From positions 27,881,374 to 27,945,373 of the forward strand of contig CM070580.1 in NCBI GenBank assembly GCA_036346355.1: a stretch of DNA of 64,000 nucleotides, in the 5' to 3' direction. Made by a program: the position numbers and the translations under genes. Numbering within the stretch: position 1 is the first letter of the stretch; the number at the start of each line of letters is the position of its first letter. The DNA is from Rhipidocladum racemiflorum. Its lineage: Eukaryota > Streptophyta > Magnoliopsida > Poales > Poaceae. The notes below the pieces were generated by a model. It was given only the letters and a program-made list of their open reading frames with translations, did not search any database and was not told the origin of the DNA. Shown here piece by piece: positions 1 to 10,055 of this stretch.

Positions 1-905
1 TCGAGCCGAACCCGGAGAAAATCGGGGCCATCATGAGGATGGCCCCGCCTACCAGCCAAAAAGAGGTCCAAAAGCTCACTGGGTGCATGGTAGCGCTTGG
101 CAGGTTTATCTCACGGTTGAGAGTTCGGGGAATGCCTCTCTTCAAGCTCCTCAAGAAGCAGGACCGCTTTGAATGGACAGCGGAGGCGCAGCAAGCCTTT
201 GAAGAGCTCAAGGTGTTCCTCTCCACCCCTCCAATTCTAGTCTCGCCGGTGCAAGGTGAACCTCTCCTGCTCTACATAGCGGCGACAACTCATGTAGTCA
301 GCGCCGTGATAGTTGTGGAGCGGGAAGAATCTGGACACCGCTACGGCGTGCAACGCCCGGTTTATTTTGTCAGCGAAGTGCTGGGCGAATCCAAGACGCG
401 ATATCCTCAAATCCAGAAGCTGCTGTACGCCATTCTGATCTCGTCACGGAAGCTGAAGCATTATTTCCAAGGACATTCGATTTCAGTAGTGACTTCTTTC
501 CCCGTGGGAGAGGTCCTCCGTAATCGGGAAGCTACTGGAAGAATTTCAAAGTGGGCAGCCGAGCTTGGAGCTTTCGACGTCTCGTTCAAGCCGCGCACCG
601 CCGTCAAGTCCCAGGCTTTGGCCGACTTTACGGCCGAGTGGACCGAATCCCAGGCTCCCCGCACGGAAGAAGAGCCAGAATATTGGGTCATGCACTTCGA
701 TGGATCTCTCATGCTTGGAGGAGCCGGGGCGGGAATTCTCCTTGTCTCGCCTAAAGGCGACAGGTTGAAGTATGTCCTTCGGATTCACTTCCCGGCCTCG
801 AACAACGCCGCAGAGTATGAGGCTCTCGTCCATGGGCTCCGTATCGCCATATCACTTTCGAATCACGGCCAATTTGGCGGTTCGGGGCGACTCGATTGGT
901 GGTGA
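1..905 (+). pseudogene. pol: pol fragment: RT thumb, RNase H and additional RNase H
   Basis: The frame is open from the left edge of the window, so the true start is upstream. The first residues (NPEKIGAI, then PPTSQKEVQKLTG and FISRL) are the thumb/connection end of a gypsy reverse transcriptase. Next comes the RNase H-like block (FEWTAEAQQAFEELK, then KTRYPQIQKLLYAI and LKHYF). From about residue 215 a second RNase H begins (YWVMHFDGS, later NNAAEYEALVHGL). These supply the D, E and following acidic positions of an archaeal-type RNase H, the Tat hallmark. Near base 870 the frame slips and stops at 905. The expected continuation (VVNQVLKDWSC) is in another frame from about 900. A further shift near 1005 leads into the integrase frame, so this is a degraded copy. 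Confidence 0.88.
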
Positions 906-1013
906 ACCAAGTGCTGAAGGACTGGTCGTGCGTGGATAAGACCATGACGCATACCGCCAAGCAAGTCCGAGAATTGGAAGGCAAGTTTGTGATGGAGGCT
1001 GGTTCATGTCCTC

Positions 1014-2405
1014 CGCCGCAATAATGAGGCAGCTGACGAGTTGGCTAAAATGGGAGCCACTCGGGCAGATATCCCGAGTGGCATCTTCGTACAGGATCTT
1101 CACGAGCCAACCGTTACAAAACGACAAGAGCCGAATAATGAACCTGGGACCGGGGTCCTGCTCATCGATCCCGACTGGACTACCCCGTACCTTGATTATC
1201 TCCTGAAGGACAAACTCCCGGAAGCGACCACCCTGGCAGAGCGCGTCTCCCGACAAGCTAAGTCCTACGTGGTGGTGGGCGACGAGCTCTTCCGGAAGAG
1301 TGCCTCAGGTGTCCTCAGGCGGTGTATTTCGGGACAAGTGGGAAGAGAGCTGCTCCAAGAAATCCACTCGGGGATGTGTGGCCATCATGCGGCATCAAGC
1401 GCCTTGGTTGGGAAAGCCTACCGACAGGGCTTCTTCTGGCCAACGGCGGTAACGGATGCCAAGGAGATCGTTCGAACCTGCGAGGGCTGCCAGTTCTATG
1501 CAAGACAGACACACTTGCCGGCGCAGGAGCTACAAACTATCCCCATCTCTTGGCCCTTCGCAGTCTGGGGGCTCGATTTAGTGGGCCCGCTCAAGAAGGC
1601 TCAAGGTGGTTTCGCCTACCTCTTCGTGGCCATTGACAAGTTCACCAAGTGGATCGAAGCCAAACCAGTTGCCACTATCACTGCAGTTAAGGCCAAGGAG
1701 TTCTTCCAGGATATTGTGGTCAGATTTGGAGTGCCCAACCGGATCATCACGGACAACGGCACCCAATTCAGGAGTGAAGAATTCCAAGAATGGTGCGAAG
1801 GCGTCGGGATCAAGATCTGCTTCGCCTCGGTGGCTCACCCACGAAGCAATGGGCAGGTTGAGCGAGCTAACGGTCTGGTCCTCCAAGGCCTCAAGGCCAG
1901 GATCTTCGACCGACTCAAACCATACGCTGCCCGATGGGTGAAGGAGTTACCGTCGGTACTCTGGGGACTCAGAACCACTCCCAGCCGAGCAACTGGCCAA
2001 ACCCCCTTTTTTCTGGTCTATGGCGCAGAGGCGGTTCTGCCGACCGAGCTAGGGTTCGAATCCGCGAGGGTTCGGAATTACAACGAAGCCGAGTTCGAGG
2101 GAAGCCGAATGGTGGAGCTTGATCAACTCGAGGAGGCTCGGAACGTTGCAGCCATCCAGTCGGCTAAGTACCTCCAGGGACTTCGGCGTTACCACTCTCG
2201 CAATGTCAGAGGAAGAACCTTTTCAGAAGGAGATCTGGTCCTGAGGAGGAATCAGAAAAGCGAGCACAAGCTCTCTCCAATTTGGGAAGGTCCGTACATT
2301 GTGGAGAAGACGGTCCGGCCGGGTGCTTATCGACTTAGACGTGAAGACGGCGAAATTTTGGCGAATACTTGGAACGCCGAACAGCTCCGTCGCTTCTACG
2401 CATAA
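1014..2405 (+). pseudogene. pol: pol fragment: integrase of Tat-type gypsy element
   Basis: The frame resumes just upstream of a Met at 1041 with LRRNNEAADELAKMG, the typical end of the extra RNase H. The integrase follows. A zinc-binding HHCC domain is visible as HSGMCGHH and then CEGCQFYARQTH. The catalytic core shows the three acidic residues in GLDLVGPL, ITDNGTQF and NGQVERAN. The C-terminal part has the GDLVLRR and SPIWEGPYIV pattern of the gypsy integrase tail. There is no chromodomain, as expected for Tat. The integrase frame is uninterrupted to the stop at 2403-2405, but the fusion with the upstream RNase H is out of frame. The enzyme would insert element cDNA into the host genome. 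Confidence 0.9.
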
Positions 2406-2972
2406 GTTATGTACCCGACTCTCACATACTGAATAAAATGGTGATCCCCTTTTATTTTCTGAAGCCCTACTGTGTAATGGTAGTCCCGAGTGGTTATTAC
2501 CCGACTGGTGTAACGCCTAATCCTGGACGCGCTGGTACAAAACGCACGGAAATAAAAACCGCGATGAGCACAAAACTCCGGCGGTTTATACCAACGCGCA
2601 TAACGGAATGGGTAGAAAGCACTAACCACTCGGGGACTACAATTCACAGCGCCAGAATCTAACCGAGATTTGCCTGATCGAGAGTTTCTAGCCGTCAAAA
2701 GCTCGTGCCCCAGCGCCTCGTTGCTGGCACTGGAGCAACCGACTAGAACAGTTGATCGGGCGGAACCCTAAACTCGGAATAAACATGACGGCATAGATTG
2801 GGCAAGATTCCACACTTTTATTCATAATATTAGTAATTTACACTACTAACTTTCTTTTTTTCTTTTTCTCGCGCTAAAAAAAAAGGGGGGGAAGGCAGGG
2901 CGGCTCCCGCCGCCAATCCTGCCGCTGCTGCTGCTTCTGCTGCTGCGAGGCCTGGGAGAGAGGTCATCGGGA
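2406..2972. other. non-coding stretch after integrase in the Tat element
   Basis: No reading frame here resembles a known domain. A pyrimidine-rich and then A-rich, G-rich tract lies near 2850-2900 and a GCTGCTGCTTCTGCTGCTGC triplet-like run near 2925-2945, just before the stop of the small antisense ORF. Confidence 0.5.
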
Positions 2973-3314
2973 TCAGACGCGACGCGCGCGACGTAGCGCT
3001 GCTAGGATCTCGTCCTCAACCACCCAAAGGGGTGGTATGAGGCGAACGAGAGTCCTGACGGCCAGGTCGTCGCGGCGCTCGCGCCCGATCATCTCCATGA
3101 TGATCTCAGCCACCTCGTGGAGCCCCGGAGCCACCTCCAGCAAGGCGGCCACTGCGGCGGCGTCACTGGCGGCTCCTTCCTCCTCCTCCGCCTCTAGAGT
3201 GGCGAAGTCGAGCTCCTCCCAAAATTCTGCCTCCTCCCAGTTATGGAGTAGCCCGAAGAATCGCTGGCGGAAGAATGCCGCGTAGGGGCCAACGAATCTC
3301 CTCATGCTAGCCAT
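2973..3314 (-). CDS. small antisense ORF in Tat element, 113 residues
   Basis: The likely start is the first of two close Met codons (MASMRRFVGPY). The frame also extends upstream to 3506, but that part looks like non-coding readthrough with a run of serines. The product is basic at the N terminus, strongly acidic in the middle (EEAEFWEELDF, then a run of Glu) and ends with an Arg-rich helix (ILAALRRARRV). I recognise no domain. It lies downstream, in antisense direction, of the larger aORF set at 3812-6691 and could be its last exon or a separate gene. Antisense ORFs in this position are known in Tat elements. That this one is translated is only inferred from its open frame and biased composition. 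Confidence 0.4.
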   Translation of the reverse strand: MASMRRFVGPYAAFFRQRFFGLLHNWEEAEFWEELDFATLEAEEEEGAASDAAAVAALLEVAPGLHEVAEIIMEMIGRERRDDLAVRTLVRLIPPLWVVEDEILAALRRARRV

Positions 3315-3506
3315 GGAGGAAGGCTGGGAAGAAGAAGAAGAAGAAGAAGGAGACGATCGCTCGAGGGCGGTGACGTCCCATTTATAACCTGTACCTGGCT
3401 CCAGAATCGAGGCGACGCCATTCAAAGACGCAAAAGACGAAGCGACGCCGCAAGGATCGACAATTGCTCGAGTACCAAAGAAGATCGGTACGTTGAACAA
3501 AATCAA

Positions 3507-3811
3507 GGGGCATTTCGCCAGACACGTGTCATGAGCATTTCAAGCTCATTCGGCCTTCCCGCTTAATTCGCTCAAATTAAGCGAAAAAGCTCGGGGGCTG
3601 GAGAGCTAGGAAACGACGCAAGCCTGGGGGCTAAACCACTCAGCCAGGTGGCCACAACTTAAGTCCCGACGCTCGAGAGCTGCACGTCAGCCTCTCGGAA
3701 AAGTGTGTCTGGGGCAAGAAAGCCATGGGCCAAGACCCTGGCGCCTAGGAGCCAAACCAGTCGGCTGAAACCCACCCAGAAAGGCGCAACGGGATCCAAA
3801 AGGCTGTAGGC
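3507..3811. other. spacer between antisense ORFs of the Tat element
   Basis: About 300 bp with no supported reading frame. Short GGGGGCT motifs recur (for example near 3592 and 3626). They resemble the polypurine-like text seen before the 3' LTR, but no boundary signal is present. Confidence 0.4.
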
Positions 3812-4291
3812 CTATACTCTAGCAACCCAGACAAAGGAGAAGGAGTGAAAGAGGTCTGGAGCCCATTTAGCAGAGGACAACACAGACAAATTATATTCAA
3901 GTGAGAAGACACAATATTTCAGACAAGGAGGGCCAAAGACTTCGGCATCAAGGTTCACATCGAAGTCGAATTCTAGATTCTCTAACAAGGCTTGCGATGC
4001 ACCGGACACCTCTTCGAGGAGCGCGTTGGCCTTGTCTTCATCACAGGCAAAACCTTCTTTCACAGCTTCGAGGTCAACTCTCGGATAATGAGACTTGACC
4101 ACCGCCAATGCCTGGTTCGCACTCATTGCCGCGGACTCCTTGGCGTAAGCTCTGATCCTGTCGGCTCCTCCGGAGAGAAGCGGAACAGCATCGTCCCCCT
4201 GGCCCGGCTTGACTCCTTCAATACGCAGAAGGTGCGGGACTAGCTCGCAGGCGACGCGCAGTTCAGTCTGGCCCTGTTCGGCAGCGGCCAT
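3812..4291 (-). pseudogene. antisense ORF, C-terminal coiled-coil-like segment
   Basis: Read on the minus strand, this block carries a hydrophilic, helix-rich segment (LRIEGVKPGQGDD, then GADRIRAYAKESA, then VKSHYPRVDLEAVKEGF and a Glu/Asp-rich end). It resembles the C-terminal part of proteins annotated in grasses as putative gypsy-type transposon proteins. It is one exon-like block of a split antisense unit whose N-terminal domain is at 5820-6461. Splice-like GT/AG signals flank several blocks, for example AAG/GTATTC at the end of the block near 5241. I cannot prove the exon order. No enzymatic motif is visible. Confidence 0.5.
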
Positions 4292-4742
4292 CTTCTCCTT
4301 GCATTCTGCAACAAAGTCAAACGGCCATCAAGAGCACACCCGACGCCAAGTATGTTCAACCCAAGTCAAAGAAATTTACCCTTCGGCTCATTGCATCCTC
4401 TCCAAGCTGACTCGAGCTTCGAGGCCAGAGTTCTCTGAAGCCTCCAGTCGGGCCCTCAGCTCAGCAACGGTCGAGTCGCGCTCTGAAACACGAGAGCGCC
4501 ATCATCCTCTCCAACCATCCAAAAAGGCATCCAAACCGAATCCAGGGGAGAATCTCACCTTCGAGCATATGCTCAAGCTTCGTCTTCTCCTCCCGGATCG
4601 TCATACACTCGCCTCAAGCCCGTGGACCTCTTTCCATCTCTGGTCTGATCTCGCCGAGCTTGTCCTGCATCGCTTCGCTCCTTGAGTTTCGGGAGCACCT
4701 TCCGGAAAAACCGCGACCTTTGCTCCGAGCGCTCCCCATGTC

Positions 4743-5479
4743 CTAGGTAACAGGCGTAATCTCGAGGAGAAGTCGGCAGCAACAAATTGAAGACAAGAAA
4801 CTCACTCGACGAAGCGTGCTACACCTGACGGTGAGCTCATAAAGCTCCGTCCGAGCCGCTCTCTCCATCTCGTCGTCCTCTTCCATCCCTTTCCAGTCGG
4901 AACCCCCTTCCCACCATACGGTCCGATTCGGAGGCTTCGACAGAGGACCGAGCGGCGGTGGCTCTCGAGGCACCTCCTCCACTCCGGGAGACGGTGCCGG
5001 GTCGATCTCGTCGGCGGATGGACCACCGGATGGTTCGACCGTTGGGCTGCCGGCGCCCGGTGGCGACGCCGGCAATCGGCGCGCGAGGTGACTAGCCGAC
5101 GCGGCGGGGCTCCTTGGGAAGCCTCCGCTGGGGCTCCTTTTCAGAGACCCCTCCACCAGGACGCCCATAGCAGGAGTCCTGAATCGTGAAAGGGAAGACA
5201 CCTCAAGACAGCAGAATAAAAGACAAGGATCGCCCAAAAGAATACCTTTTGGATTTCTTGAATTTCATCCCAGGTCTCATCCGAGACCCAAAGACCACTC
5301 GGAGGGAAGTTAGCGCTGCACTGAGCTGCCCTCGGGATGTAAGGTCGTGGCTCGTAGGCTTCGTGATCCGGGTGCATCGGAGGTCGAAGGCCCGGCTGAC
5401 GAAAGACCGGTGACCTCCTCCGCCGATTCCCGGCGTAGCTCGTCGACCGAGGTGTCAGCCACTCGCTTCGCCTGAGCAT
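4743..5479 (-). pseudogene. antisense ORF, proline/serine-rich middle segment
   Basis: Two overlapping minus-strand frames cover this part. The first (5141-5479) ends its conserved-looking portion with SDETWDEIQEIQK followed by a GT donor-like site. The second (4743-5237) is rich in Pro, Ser and Gly (PSGGPSADEIDPAPSPG) and then acidic (GMEEDDEMERAARTELYEL). This alternation of disordered linker and acidic helix is what I expect between the N-terminal domain and the coiled-coil of Tat antisense proteins. The frame change between the two blocks may be an intron or a frameshift; the sequence alone does not decide. Confidence 0.4.
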
Positions 5480-5819
5480 GTTTCAGCCGAGAGAGGCCGA
5501 CGACCGGTGCGTCAGAGAGGAAGGACGCGCGTTCCTAAAAAAAGGAACGATCGCACCCTGTTTGAATCACACATCAGTCAAAGAAATCATGGAACAGCTT
5601 TTCGAGAGAATAGTGCACTCACAGGAGGGGGAGGCCTTGCCGTCGAAAATTTATGAGGGCAGCCCCTGTTGGTGATCACTGTGCCGGGCACGAAGAGATC
5701 AACTACGTCTTTGCCGGCGCCTCCATCGACAAGGACGCATCCGTTTCGAGTGGGGTCCAGAGGCCCGTTGTCTTTGGAACCCCAAATGGACTCTCTCCTT
5801 TAAGGGCTGCACCGGCGCT

Positions 5820-6691
5820 TCACAAAGGCGATCGCGATCCCGGGACCGTCAGCCCTCGGTTCTTCAGATCGTCAATCAATGCCAGAAGCTCGGGGATTTG
5901 GGCCAAACCGCCTCCATCCGGGGCGTCGCTCCAGCATCGGGAAGCTTTAGGAGCGCGGCCAGCGAAGGGGGCGAGGAAAGGGTCAACATTGGCACAATAG
6001 AACCACTCCCGCCTCCAACCTTTGAGGGAGGTCTTGAGGGGAACGACAAAATACTGCTTCTTCGAGCCCTCCCGCAGCTGGAGCCCGGCGCCCCCAACGA
6101 CGCTGGGAGCGGCCCGGTTCGGATGAGGCTTGAGCAAGAAGAAGGAGCGGAACAAGTCCAAATGAGGACGTATCCCAAGATACGCCTCGCAAAGCTGAAC
6201 GAAGATAGCAATGTGAAGAATCGAGTTGGGGTTCAAATTGATCAACTCGATTTCGTAAAAGTGAAGGAGCCCCCGGAAGAAGGCGCTCCCAGGAATGCTA
6301 AATCCTCGCCAGAAGAAGGACTCGAACACCACAATCTCATTCTCCAGAGGTGTGGGGTAAGGGTCACCTGCGCGGATTCGGAGATCAACTCCAACGGAGG
6401 AAGGACGCCGGCGGCGACCAGTCCCTCCAAGCGGGACGTCGTGGTGATGGAGGTCTCCCACCCCGCAGCCGCAGGGTCGGTGCTACCTCCCGACGCTGAC
6501 GAGGATCCCGAAGAGGAAGACATCTCTGTGAAGGAGACCTGGAGGGAGGAACCGTCGGGGGCCTTGGGCGCGAAATTAGAAACCCTAAGTCGCCCAAACC
6601 GCCGAAAGAGGCTCACAGGTTTCTCAACGGTGGTGGGGGAAGGGCAGAGGTACTTTCGCCTAGCAAGTTTTCCCTCATTTATAAGGAGCAA
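5820..6691 (-). pseudogene. antisense ORF with putative gypsy-type transposon domain (N-terminal part)
   Basis: The minus-strand frame 5820-6461 contains VVFESFFWRGFSIPGS, then FYEIELINLNPNSILHIAIF, then LCEAYLGIRPHLDLF and FFLLKPHPN. This is the pattern of the plant domain called putative gypsy-type transposon (Pfam PF04195 family, Transposase_28). The likely N terminus is in the neighbouring frame (MSSSSGSSSASGG, 6242-6691), with a frameshift near 6400 joining them. The family occurs on the antisense strand of Tat-lineage elements between integrase and the 3' LTR. Its role is not established. The domain block itself is free of stops, but the frameshift makes a full-length product unlikely from this copy. 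Confidence 0.72.
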
Positions 6692-6744
6692 GCCTTAATT
6701 TTCGCCTTACGGCGGGGAAAGCAACGGCCTCCACTTTCGATCCT

Positions 6745-7540
6745 GGACCAGATCTAGGGCACGCCCCATGTTGGGCCGATAGCTGGGTTGCGCAAAACGC
6801 GACCAGGTGTCAAGTTTGGTTCGAAGTTTGGGATAAAGTGCGCCCCATGATGGGCCTGACGCCGCCGCCACACGGAAGTTTGGGGCCGGGCACTTTCCGA
6901 ACATCCCCAAGCGGTATGCCCCATAATTTGGGGCCAATTGCTGGTCACTGCTTCTCAGCGTGATTGGGTGCCGTGCGAGGATTTTCACTAAATCGGTCTT
7001 GAGAATGCGCCCCATGAGGGTCTGAAGCAGTGCGCCGTAAGCGGGCACAGGCATTACTCTGAATGACCAAGGTATGCCCCATGAGGGTCGGTTGGGTCTC
7101 ACAAGCCAATCGCCGCACACCGCAAACGGTCGCGGTACCGCCGCCCCGAGCCAAAAAGACTACGGTACGCCCCATGAGGGCCAGCCGAGCGACAAGCCGG
7201 TTGCCGCGCACCGTAAGCGGGCGTGGGTACCACTCGGCCCCGAGCCGAAAGACTATGGTAAGCCCCATGAGGGCCAGCCGAGCGACAAGCCGGTTGCCGC
7301 GCACCGTAAGCGGGCGCGGGTACCACTCGGCCACGAGCCGAAAGACTACGGTACGCCCCATGAGGGCCGGTAGGCGACAAGCCGGTTGCCGCGCCACCGT
7401 AGCGGGCGTGGGTACCACTCGACCACGAGCCAAAGACTACGGTATGCCCCATAAGGGCCGGTAAGCGACAAGCCGGTTGCAGCGCCGCAAAGCGGGCGCG
7501 GGTACCACTCGGCCACGAGCTAACCAACCACGGTGGCTTC
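6745..7540 (+). repeat. minisatellite within the Tat element, units about 70-94 bp
   Basis: The motif GCCCCATGAGGG or a close variant recurs near 6763, 6840, 6909, 7009, 7076, 7168, 7262, 7354 and 7446. From about 7070 the unit is about 93 bp and includes CGACAAGCCGGTTGCCGCG and GGGTACCACTCGGCC. The left units are shorter and more diverged. Such arrays just upstream of the 3' LTR are common in Tat elements. The reading frames that cross it are by-products of the repeat. Confidence 0.85.
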
Positions 7541-7615
7541 ATACTACAAGTTCTTTATGATCTTTTTCCCGCATAATCCTTATGACAGGATAAGAGACGA
7601 AAATCCGATCCTAAA

Positions 7616-7630
7616 GCACTTGGGGGCTGC
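7616..7630 (+). other. polypurine tract before the 3' LTR
   Basis: The sequence CACTTGGGGGCTGC directly precedes the TG that opens the LTR. A short G-rich tract at this position is the plus-strand primer site expected for a gypsy element. Confidence 0.7.
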
Positions 7631-8217
7631 TGTGGGATGTTAGAGACAAGGGTCCCGCAAGAGGGGCCTACACCCGACTGGGCTTGACGGGCGGAATAGA
7701 AAGCCCAAAGCCCAGAAGCACCACGACGGGCCCAGAGGAGGTTTTTGACTTGTTCCCCAAGGCAACTCCTGATCCTTCGGGGAAGCTTCGCGCCACGCCC
7801 GAACAACCCGCCAAGAACGAAGCATGCAGCCTGACACTGCCAGAGCCTGCGGACGCTGGAACCTGACAGGGCGGCAGGCGTGGGTCGGGGAAAGCATAAC
7901 CACCTCTCCAAGACGTAGAGCGTGAGGGCCAATGAGGACAAAGCACATGTCGGCCAGGCCACCATGTTCAGGGCCCGGTGGCGCCCATCTATTATGTATC
8001 CTTCCCCCAGTATATATAGAAGGGGAGGAGGAAGAAACAAAAAGGGAGGGCTCACAAGATATCCAAGAACACAGGACTAGGGTATTATCTCCTCCGAGAG
8101 AGCCTGAACCTGTCTAAAAACAGATTGCCCTCGCATCCTGTGTTACCATCAAGCTCAGATCCCGCACAAATCCCCTAGAATCACAAATCTCATTGCCGGC
8201 GAAACCGATCGTCGACA
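7631..8217 (+). repeat. 3' LTR of the plus-strand Tat element (587 bp)
   Basis: It begins TGTGGGATGTTAG and ends ACCGATCGTCGACA, so it has the TG...CA ends. A TATA-like TATATATAGAAGG at 8011 is followed by an A-rich transcribed leader, and CGAGAGAGCCTGAACCTG near 8092 matches the region found in other LTRs here. The 5' LTR is not in the window, so the pair cannot be compared. Confidence 0.85.
8011..8019 (+). promoter_or_regulatory. LTR TATA box
   Basis: TATATATAG lies about 380 bp into the LTR and about 200 bp before its end, a usual U3/R arrangement. Confidence 0.55.
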
Positions 8218-9045
8218 GGTGCCCTCCCGAGCCCGATCGTGTTCGCGCCGGTAGCTCCGGGTGCGGCTGCGTGAGTCGTCGGGGTGGAGGCGCACGGATG
8301 CCTGACGGCGGCGTTCCCAGGAATCGCTCCGGGCATCCCTTCCTCGGGAGGCTTCTGCCGCTTTTATGTCTGTGGCGATTTCCTCGAGGTCGTCGGCCAC
8401 AGCTGCACCCATGGCTTCTAGGTCGACTTGCTCAGGAAATTCTCTGAGGTTGCGCACCACTGTGGCCAAGGCTTGAAGGCGTTCCCCGCTCGGGGGAACG
8501 CAGTGACGAGCCTGCTCGTTTCGTCGCGACGGGCTCCGGTGTCCCGTGACGCTGCGGAAATTCTCACGAGCTTCGGCCCTGGTCTTGTCGGCCGGGCCAC
8601 CACGGACTTGCCGGCGTAAGCTGGCCAGTGTCCGATTCAGAGATGTCTGCAGGTGCTCTTTGGCCGCTTCATAGCGGTGGAGGCGTATTTCGCCCGGGGA
8701 TTTGCTCCCGGTATTTCCACCTTCCTCCGCAACCAAGACGTTACGGGATTGGGCGGACCGCGAAGGTGACATCACGGTGTCTCCCCGTGAGGCGGTCCCC
8801 TGGTCGAGCTCGAGATGGTCGGGAATGTCCAGGCCATCGTAGAGCCCGTCGTACTCGTCGTCCGAGAGGGCGTCGAGTTGGGAGCGAAAGAACTGCTCCC
8901 GTGCGGCGGCTTCCGGGCAGAAGCTCCTGGAACCGTCGTGATTCTCGAGGCCAGCGGCGTCGGCAGCCCCATTGTCGAAGAACTGCTTGTCTTCTTCCTC
9001 GATTCCGGGGGCGTAGAGGCCCTGGCGATCTTGGGAGTCTGTCAT
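8218..9045 (-). pseudogene. gag: gag N-terminal fragment of minus-strand Tat element
   Basis: The chosen start is the first Met after the primer site (MTDSQDRQGLYAPGIEEED). About 275 residues follow. An acidic N terminus (LSDDEYDGLYDGLDIPD) leads into a helical segment (RLHRYEAAKEHLQTSLNRTLASLRRQ) and an Arg/Ser-rich end (RSRTRSYRREHDRAREG). This composition is usual for the N-terminal part of plant gypsy Gag. The core retrotransposon-gag domain and zinc knuckle are not reached, because the frame is cut at 8217 by the LTR of the inserted element. The last residues of the open frame past that point are LTR sequence and not Gag. Confidence 0.7.
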
Positions 9046-9078
9046 CCTCCGGGATTCCTCACGAAAGGGAAAGTCGGT

Positions 9079-9095
9079 CCCCACGGACGGCGCCA
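9079..9095 (-). other. primer binding site
   Basis: On the minus strand the LTR end (GTCGACA) is followed, after GC, by TGGCGCCGTCCGTGGGG. This is the TGGCGCC-type primer site usual for Tat elements. Confidence 0.75.
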
Positions 9096-9097
9096 GC

Positions 9098-9701
9098 TGT
9101 CGACGATTGGGGAGCAGGCCCCCGCCGAGCTTACTTGTTGGTGGAGGGACCAACTGCGACCCCTTCTCACGTGATGGGATACTCAGAGGAGTGACTCACT
9201 GGACTTCAATGGGCAAGGACACTGTGATTTACCCTGGTTCGGGCCTCTCGAGAAGGAGATAATAGCCCTACTCCAGCTCGTGTATATTTTTTTGTAAAGA
9301 AATGTGTGTCCTTCCCCCTCATAGTGGGAATGCTTTTATAGCTTACAAAGGACCAAACTCCGCAGGTCCCCACTATCCGCACGATTGGACCACGTCCAAT
9401 CGTGGCAACTGGCAGATCCTACAACTCCGCCATGCTCCCGCGGAGGACGTAACGGGCTAACGGAGGTTACGCGCCGGTGGTTACTCCCACCGACCTCGAG
9501 ATCACGTTAGGTCGGCCAATTCCCAGCGCCGAGCTTGGTTGCCTTATGCAAGCTCGAGCTCGCTATTGGCCAGAATACGCGACCTTCTCAGGTCCCAACT
9601 AGATCGTCCTTGGGAACGACCTCCTAATGGCTCGGGCAGGAGCGAGCTCGGCCGTTCGTGGCACCCGAGGTAATTTATGGGAATTACCCAACCCCCCGAC
9701 A
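9098..9701 (-). repeat. 5' LTR of the minus-strand Tat element (604 bp)
   Basis: On the minus strand it opens TGTCGGGGGGTTGGG and closes CCCAATCGTCGACA. A TATA-like CTATAAAAGC lies near 9333-9342. Its last 55 or so bases (CAACAAGTAAGCTCGGCGGG and following) match the end of the solo LTR at 56805-57499, so both belong to one LTR family. Confidence 0.85.
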
Positions 9702-9786
9702 ATTATAATAAAAATTAGCGGTCAAAGTTGTGTTTTAAAGACCGTGTCGATGTCCAAAACGACATCTATTATCAAACTGGAGGGAG
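9702..9786 (-). mobile_element. half of a Stowaway-like MITE, cut by the minus-strand Tat element
   Basis: On the minus strand it starts after TA with CTCCCTCCAGTTTGATAATA and continues ACACGGTCTTTAAAACACAA. This is the family seen again at 23307 and 56687. The other half should flank the far end of the LTR element outside the window. Confidence 0.7.
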
Positions 9787-9796
9787 TAACTCCCAA

Positions 9797-10055
9797 TAAT
9801 TTTGGATTGGGAGCTTCCTAAAGTTTTTGGGCTTTAAAAAAAGGTCATTCTCCAACAGTTCCCATTTCCCCAAAAAAAAAATAGTGATTAGGAAAGCACA
9901 CGAGCGCCCAATATCTGACCACTTCGGCCGGAGTTTTTGGGCGTGCAGAGAGATTGGGATTCCGATAGGGTAACTGTTGGAACGGTAATTTTTTCATTTG
10001 TTCCTAAAAAATAATTTTAGGAATAAGTTTTAGGAACTATTGGAGATGCTCTAAG
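9797..10055. mobile_element. MITE-like sequence, poorly bounded
   Basis: The right edge reads GGAACTATTGGAGATGCTCTAA. Its complement (TTAGAGCATCTCCAATAG) is a common grass MITE terminus. The left part contains the related CTCCAACAGTTCCC inside the element. The left terminus is unclear, perhaps merged with the neighbouring Stowaway-like half. Confidence 0.4.

Larger units (their letters stand above)
1..8217 (+). mobile_element. Ty3/gypsy LTR retrotransposon, Tat clade, 5' part outside window
   Basis: The order is: end of reverse transcriptase, RNase H, a second RNase H, integrase, a long non-pol region with antisense reading frames, a minisatellite, a polypurine tract and a 3' LTR (7631-8217). 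A second (archaeal-type) RNase H and antisense ORFs between integrase and the 3' LTR are known traits of the plant Tat lineage (Grande, RIRE2, Cinful relatives). The pol frame is shifted at least twice, so the copy is not autonomous now. The 3' LTR ends in CA at 8217, and the next bases belong to the gag of an opposite-strand element. The element therefore inserted into that gag, and GGTGC (8218-8222) is the expected 5-bp target duplication. Its 5' LTR and gag lie to the left of the window. Confidence 0.9.
8218..9701 (-). mobile_element. 5' end of a second Tat-type gypsy element, interrupted by the first
   Basis: Read on the minus strand, this is an LTR (9701 down to 9098), a primer binding site and the start of gag, which ends abruptly at 8218 where the plus-strand element begins. 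The remaining part of this element should lie to the left of the window, beyond the 5' LTR of the inserted element. The right flank ATTAT (9702-9706) is the expected target duplication and lies inside a Stowaway-like MITE. Confidence 0.85.
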
